Source: Thiosocius sp963736445 (GTDB lineage Bacteria > Pseudomonadota > Gammaproteobacteria > Chromatiales > Chromatiaceae). Taken from it: a stretch of DNA of 64,000 nt. The stretch lies in assembly GCA_963736445.1 (NCBI GenBank), contig CAVTOY010000016.1, positions 1 through 64,000 on the forward strand, in the 5' to 3' direction. Made by a program: the position numbers and the translations under genes. Each line of letters begins with the position of its first letter. Within the stretch, counting starts at the first letter, position 1. The notes beneath the pieces are model-generated. The model saw only the letters and a program-made list of their open reading frames with translations. It searched no databases and had not been told where the DNA came from. This document shows positions 59,630 through 64,000 of the stretch, piece by piece.

Positions 59630-60760
59630 TCACTTTTCGAGTTGCGCCAGCCTCGCTGTGGCCCAACGCGATATCTCCTCTGAAGCCAATTCGAACGGCG
59701 CGACAGGGTCCCAAGTAGTGTTCCCTTCCAACAACACCGGGCCCGAGGTCGTTAACGCGATGTCCCAACCTATCATCCCAACAGGCGAGAAGGCTCTTGC
59801 TGCCATCATCGCTAAATCAACGATTGCATTCCACTGCGGCACTACGAACCCAATCAGGCTGACACCCGTATCTGGGTGGCACTCGATGGGAGTGGCGATC
59901 GTGTTACCCGGGCGACGTCCGATCGCCCGGCAAATCTCGCCTGTTTGCGGGTCTATGAACCCAAGTAGGTTGCCGGATTTTCCTTGATCGAACGTATCGA
60001 GGTTATTCTTTCCCGCAATGATCTTCACGAAGCAGAAAACCAGTTTCGCCTGGCCGGCGACATCAAGTGCCGTGCATATCCTGATGCAATGCACGAGATC
60101 TTTTCCAGACAGCGATGCCAGCGCGGAGTGGGGGATCAGGCGCGACTGAAAGATGACCCTCTGGTCTTCCGCCTTATACTCCGGGTGAATCATTGGGAGC
60201 GTCCCAGCTTGATCGAATTTTCGCAATAGTTCAGCGGTAGTCAATTTCTCACCTGCCTGGGTATTAAACAGACCGCCCTGGCGCGAAATGAGCAAAACTC
60301 CTGCACCCTTAAGACCAAGGGTCGGCTTGGCGACGAAGCTATCGGGAAACTGTCGCTCCAAAGTAGCCTTCCATTTTTCTTCACGCGCGCTGGTAGTTCC
60401 CGCTGAATTAGGGGTATACACGTCTAGCAAATCTGGCACTGGGATGGCGTTGCGCAGGCAAACATATTGAAATTCGAGTTTGTCATCTACAAGACGCTGC
60501 TCTGGGCATTTATTCATTTTCTCGTAAGTAGGCCAGATCGATTCCTTCGAGACATATTTTTCAAGATCCTCACCACTGAGGCTTGGATCGGTCAGCCCCT
60601 GCCCGAAGATCTCTGCCTGAGAGAAATCTCTCGAGAAATACAATGAACTCACGCGATTCATCATTCTGAAAAAGCTGACGTTATGAAGATGTGCAGACTC
60701 GGAGGTCGAACGCATCAAGTCCCTGGCCTTATTCAGCTTACGTATCCATTCATTCAACAT
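59630..60760 (-). CDS. Sugar-transfer-associated-type ATP-grasp ligase, copy 1
   Basis: A 376-residue protein resembling the ATPgrasp_ST (alpha-L-glutamate ligase-related) family: a helical N-terminal region (LYFSRDFSQAEIFGQGL), PDSFVAKPTLGLKGAGVLLI (ATP loop), RVIFQSRLIPH, CIRICTALDVAGQAKLVFCF, NLLGFIDPQTGEICRAIGRR and the metal-binding WDIALTTSGPVLLEGNTTWD. It should form an amide or peptide-like bond using ATP. In the family this is often linked to polysaccharide loci. A second related copy lies 43 nt upstream in the same direction. The acceptor is unknown. Confidence 0.78.
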   Translation of the reverse strand: MLNEWIRKLNKARDLMRSTSESAHLHNVSFFRMMNRVSSLYFSRDFSQAEIFGQGLTDPSLSGEDLEKYVSKESIWPTYEKMNKCPEQRLVDDKLEFQYVCLRNAIPVPDLLDVYTPNSAGTTSAREEKWKATLERQFPDSFVAKPTLGLKGAGVLLISRQGGLFNTQAGEKLTTAELLRKFDQAGTLPMIHPEYKAEDQRVIFQSRLIPHSALASLSGKDLVHCIRICTALDVAGQAKLVFCFVKIIAGKNNLDTFDQGKSGNLLGFIDPQTGEICRAIGRRPGNTIATPIECHPDTGVSLIGFVVPQWNAIVDLAMMAARAFSPVGMIGWDIALTTSGPVLLEGNTTWDPVAPFELASEEISRWATARLAQLEK

Positions 60761-60803
60761 TTGCCGCTTACCTGCTATATGATCGGGGGCTTTCGAGACC
60801 GCT

Positions 60804-61883
60804 CTAAATGCTGTTTCTCACAGCTTCGCCAATCGCAAACATATCAGCGTTTGTCGGCAAAGGATCCCATGTCACGTTCCCTTCGATCAGGGACGCCCCT
60901 TGATCCGTAATCGCCACATCCCAGCCTATGGTTCGCAAGGGCGCGAAGGCTGCCGCCGACTCCCGGACCAATTCCATTACCTCATCCCAGAATGGCAGCA
61001 CAAAACCTGAAAGAGATTTTTGAGTGGTGGGATGCACATGCACTTTCTCTAGTCCAATTCCGCCTGGTTTGCACCCCAAAACCTCGTTCAACTGACCGGT
61101 ATCTATATCTATAGTTCCCACAAGGTTACCGGATTCTCCAAAGTTAAAATTATCGATTACAGAAGCGCCAACAATAATTCTGAAATAAGCGATTAAGACT
61201 CGGATATCATCGCTGTTTCTGCGCAGTGTCACCACGCGCAGCGTTTGAAGCTTTGGCGACGCGGTTAGTTCAAATATCTTCTCGTGCGAAGACAAGAGTT
61301 CCTGAATCAACCACGTCTGATATCCGCTTTTCTCCAATTCATGAAGAAGTGAATCAACCTTGAGTCTTTTCTTATCTTGATACAGCGAGCTCCCGTCCCA
61401 ATGTAAAATCTGAAATCCTTGCCCATGAACGCCGTTCGAAGGCTTTATTACGAAATCGAGTCGCGCTTTTTCCTTGAGGAAAGCAGCCCAATCGTCTGAA
61501 GACTCAATAATCCTGAAATCGGTTATGGACTCGAGTCCCGCTCTATAAATCGCCAATATTTTTGGTGTTGGAAGGCTCGATTCTTTACATTTACGGTAGA
61601 AATCTAGTTTTTCTTCGGTCAAATGGAACGCGTCAGCTGGGTTGACTCTGGTCTGGAAGCCCAACAGCCTTTGTTTGCTTATGTACTTCGACCGCTCGTG
61701 TCGCGTGATCATTGGGTCCAGTAAACCGAGAAGAAATATCTCGGATGGTGAGAACTCGTCCAGGAGAAGGAGTTTCGCAAATCTGGGCGCGGAAAACATA
61801 GGGCTGATGCCGTATTTACGGCATGCACTTCGATAGTTCTCTAGATCTCGCAGACGTTTGGAGAAGGCTGTATTTCGTTGCAT
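60804..61883 (-). CDS. Sugar-transfer-associated-type ATP-grasp ligase, copy 2
   Basis: A 359-residue paralog of the downstream ATP-grasp: FVIKPSNGVHGQGFQILHWD (ATP loop), QTWLIQELLSSHEKIFEL, TLRVVTLRRNSDDIRVLIAY, NLVGTIDIDTGQLNEVLGCK and GWDVAITDQGASLIEGNVTW with the metal-binding EGN. The start ATG at 61883 (MQRNTAFSKRLR) fits the paralog; the frame to 61949 looks non-coding at its beginning. Local base composition is strikingly AT-rich (around 61.14-61.62 kb), unlike the flagellar genes, suggesting recent acquisition. The pair resembles a duplication followed by divergence. Confidence 0.78.
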   Translation of the reverse strand: MQRNTAFSKRLRDLENYRSACRKYGISPMFSAPRFAKLLLLDEFSPSEIFLLGLLDPMITRHERSKYISKQRLLGFQTRVNPADAFHLTEEKLDFYRKCKESSLPTPKILAIYRAGLESITDFRIIESSDDWAAFLKEKARLDFVIKPSNGVHGQGFQILHWDGSSLYQDKKRLKVDSLLHELEKSGYQTWLIQELLSSHEKIFELTASPKLQTLRVVTLRRNSDDIRVLIAYFRIIVGASVIDNFNFGESGNLVGTIDIDTGQLNEVLGCKPGGIGLEKVHVHPTTQKSLSGFVLPFWDEVMELVRESAAAFAPLRTIGWDVAITDQGASLIEGNVTWDPLPTNADMFAIGEAVRNSI

Positions 61884-62641
61884 TTTCTGGCCTGTGTTCT
61901 GGCGACAGGGTTGATGCGGCCCGTGAAAAGGGCTCGGGCGTCGAGACACCTGGAAAGCTCTTTACGGAGTCTGTTCAAGCAACTGATGCTCTCTTGCAGA
62001 GGTGACTACAGCTCACAGTTTGCTGACTGGGACAGGCGAGTCAGCTGCCACGGCCCATTCTCCCCCTTTATTCCGCATCGGTACGGTCGGCTGCCCATTC
62101 TGCGCGCTTCCGCTAACTACCGCATCGCAATCGAGCCGACGACCCTCCAGTCCGAGCATCGGCATCAAAGTCATGCGACGGGTGCATTCTACAATGAGAC
62201 AGATTGACTGAGTAATCGTCACTATTTGGCGGCAGATAGGCTCAGATTTGTAGCCTTTCGATGTCTGAGCGCAACAGTAACTAAATGCCCTCCGAGACAT
62301 CCGGGAAATTCGCTGGGGGACAAGGGGGGCGCAGGCGATTAATCGGTCAAGGAAAAGGCAGGCTAGCCGTTGCTACCGGGGGGCTACGCGCTCTGGAAAC
62401 ATTTTTCAGGGAGAATGCGCGCAGACAATACGGCGCCCCGCGCTTGCCGGTCCGAAGTATTCTCCAGCAAGCGCAATACGCAGATACTGTCGACAGCTTC
62501 GACGGTCGATGCGGTGATGATGACGCCCTCCATGGCAGACGAGGACAACAACCCGTTCGCTATGATTGATCGAGAGAGATGCTGAGCCGAATTCGCCGCG
62601 CCGGAATTCCTTGACAGCAAAGAGAGACAGGCTGGTATTCA
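61884..62641. other. Divergent intergenic region before the membrane glycosyltransferase
   Basis: About 760 bp with no gene I can support. Overlapping ORFs on both strands (for example 62285-62569 plus and 62384-62620 minus) lack recognisable motifs and ribosome sites. It probably holds promoters for the ATP-grasp pair and the glycosyltransferase and may include decayed sequence. Confidence 0.3.
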
Positions 62642-64000
62642 GTGCAGAAAACAAGCAAGGTAATTCCGTGGCAGCTGTACTGCGCGTTTGGTTGCATCTC
62701 GCTGCTGTGTCTGGCCGCACGGTTTCCCTATCTCTTTGGCGGCGTGATCAATTGGGATGAGAGCACGTTCATCCTGATGTCGCAGGAAATCGTTCAAGGC
62801 CATCTCCCCTACGTACGCCTTTGGGACAACAAGCCCCCCCTTGGATTTGCTGTATTCGCCCTTCCGCAATTCTTTTTCCCAAAGAGTATCGAGGCAGTTC
62901 GCCTCCTCGGGTGGCTGGTGGTCAGCGTGGCCGCCTGTTTTGTATTCCTGATCGCCCGTGACCTGCAGAATGGACGAGCCGCTTGGCTCGCTGCCATCGT
63001 TTTCGTCTTTGGTGTTGGCATTATCGCCGGGGGGCAGGCGGTACTGACCGAACATCTCACCTTGCCGGCGCTGACGGCTGCCCTTTGGCTATCCTTAGCG
63101 CCGGCTCCATCGCGCCGTCGATTGTTTGCCATAGGTGTTTTGCTAGGCACAAGCTGCTTTATTCGACTCAACCTGAGTTACGCGGCGCTCATCATCGGTG
63201 CCTCGCTCTTGCTTCTGGCGCCGTGGCGTGGTTGGCGCGACCTTTTTATTCGGGGCGCCGCCTATAGTGCTGGCGGCCTTGTGGTTGGTGTGATTGTATT
63301 TCTACCCTACCTGTTTGCAGGCAAGGCCGGGCTCTGGTGGACGTCCGTTGTCCTGGCACCCCTCGCGTTCGTTGAGCACGGTCGCCCGCTCTCGACGGTT
63401 GTAACGCACCTCATCGGCAAGGGTTTTGGCCTGCGCCAAGAGGGTTTGGTCTACTATCACGATTTTTTCAGTGGTCTAGTGCTGTGGATGGGCGGCGCGA
63501 TAGGGTTGGTTTTGCGCCTCGTCGAAAGACTACGCTCAAACCCCTCGCAGCCTCGCCCTGGTGCCGCCTTCGATGCGCAGCCGTTGGCAGAGCAGGCGCG
63601 ATCGATGGTCATACTTCTGTGCTTTCTGGCAGGCAGTGCACTCGCGGTGCTGAGTACAAAGCAGCCGCATGCTCAATATCTTCTGCAGCTCACCCCGTTC
63701 TTTGCAGTTGGCTCAGGTATTTTGTTGGACACGCTGTTCAAGCGGCGCCGGACCGCGGCGCTGATTGTCATCATGCCCATCGCGTTAACGGCACTTTGGC
63801 CATTGGGTCAGGCTTATGCGGCCGTATACAACAGGATCGTCGACAAACAACCGCTCGATCAGAGCCGACAGCTTCAGATTGCGGCTTACCTTATCGAGCA
63901 CAATCCCTGCCGCGCACCAATCTTAATGACCAAGGATCAGATTGTGTACTGGATGGTAGACGTGCCACCTCCACACCGCATGTTCGTCCACCCGACGACG
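62642..64000 (+). CDS. GT39/ArnT-like membrane glycosyltransferase (cut by right edge)
   Basis: Open from a GTG at 62642 to the window end, 453 residues with no stop. It is a polytopic GT-C enzyme: a first membrane helix (LYCAFGCISLLCLAARFPYL), the catalytic-type acidic motif in GGVINWDESTF (D39, E40), the conserved HLPYVRLWDNKPPLGF motif of PMT/ArnT-like enzymes (WDxKPP at 61-66), and at least eight further hydrophobic helices. It uses a lipid-linked sugar and acts on the periplasmic side of the inner membrane, joining the region's surface-glycan theme. The C-terminal domain is partly missing. Confidence 0.85.
   Translation, partial: MQKTSKVIPWQLYCAFGCISLLCLAARFPYLFGGVINWDESTFILMSQEIVQGHLPYVRLWDNKPPLGFAVFALPQFFFPKSIEAVRLLGWLVVSVAACFVFLIARDLQNGRAAWLAAIVFVFGVGIIAGGQAVLTEHLTLPALTAALWLSLAPAPSRRRLFAIGVLLGTSCFIRLNLSYAALIIGASLLLLAPWRGWRDLFIRGAAYSAGGLVVGVIVFLPYLFAGKAGLWWTSVVLAPLAFVEHGRPLSTVVTHLIGKGFGLRQEGLVYYHDFFSGLVLWMGGAIGLVLRLVERLRSNPSQPRPGAAFDAQPLAEQARSMVILLCFLAGSALAVLSTKQPHAQYLLQLTPFFAVGSGILLDTLFKRRRTAALIVIMPIALTALWPLGQAYAAVYNRIVDKQPLDQSRQLQIAAYLIEHNPCRAPILMTKDQIVYWMVDVPPPHRMFVHPTT

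Noticed and set aside
62285..62620. Overlapping ORFs in the gap before the membrane glycosyltransferase
   Set aside because: Frames on both strands overlap each other, without ribosome sites or family motifs.
1..64000. CRISPR arrays, intact insertion sequences or prophage genes
   Set aside because: No regularly spaced direct repeats, transposase motifs or phage structural genes were seen.

Overview
The window looks like the chromosome of a motile, GC-rich, sulfur-oxidizing gammaproteobacterium (Chromatiales/Thiotrichales-like). The evidence is a FimV protein, the gammaproteobacterial gene order flgN-flgM-flgA / cheV-cheR-flgBCDEFGHIJKL, a probable sulfur-globule protein, 2-oxoglutarate dehydrogenase genes next to a class I fumarase, and a PEP-CTERM surface protein behind a sigma-54-type promoter. 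I cannot name a species from sequence alone.

Layout. (1) 1-3.6 kb, plus strand: the end of an unknown gene, a radical-SAM enzyme and two tandem paralogous GT2 glycosyltransferases. (2) 3.6-15.9 kb, minus strand: one long, tightly packed surface-glycan operon starting at pseB. It holds pseB, pseC, a sialidase-like propeller protein, pseI, a cytidylyltransferase-PseG fusion, an internally deleted HAD protein, an ATP-grasp ligase, a UDP-glucuronate decarboxylase-type SDR, an Stf0 sulfotransferase, a GT2-TPR protein, a methyltransferase and a broken sulfotransferase. The first enzymes make a pseudaminic-acid-type sugar, probably for flagellin or another surface glycan. No PseH acetyltransferase is visible. 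(3) 16.3-22.4 kb: fimV, a parA-CHAD pair, a sulfur-globule-like protein and a small ORF. (4) 22.5-36.4 kb: the flagellar hook/rod/ring operon with cheV, cheR, flgA, flgM and flgN. A sigma-54-type promoter lies before flgB and sigma-28-type promoters before cheV and flgM. (5) 36.5-44.4 kb: a secreted CAP protein, tRNA-Arg(CCT), a TauE/SafE exporter and a tripartite RND efflux system whose pump gene carries eight single-base frameshifts. (6) 44.4-50.9 kb: a 162-bp palindromic element, sucA and sucB (one frameshift each), a DUF2442 protein and fumarase. (7) 51.4-64 kb: an accessory region with an Acg/nitroreductase-like protein, the PEP-CTERM protein, a ThiF/E1-like protein, two FeeM-like N-acyltransferases, a QueC-like PP-loop ATPase, two ATP-grasp ligases of the sugar-transfer-associated type, and a membrane glycosyltransferase cut by the right edge. 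The 57.9-61.9 kb part is clearly more AT-rich than the rest by eye.

The two most unusual parts are the PseH-less, ATP-grasp-containing pseudaminate operon and the E1-like / FeeM / nitroreductase / PP-loop / ATP-grasp cluster near the PEP-CTERM gene. The second looks like an uncharacterised acylation and amide-ligation pathway for a surface product. Ten frameshifts, eight of them single-base insertions, sit between 41.3 and 48.5 kb. They hit two core TCA genes, so assembly error is more likely than gene decay.
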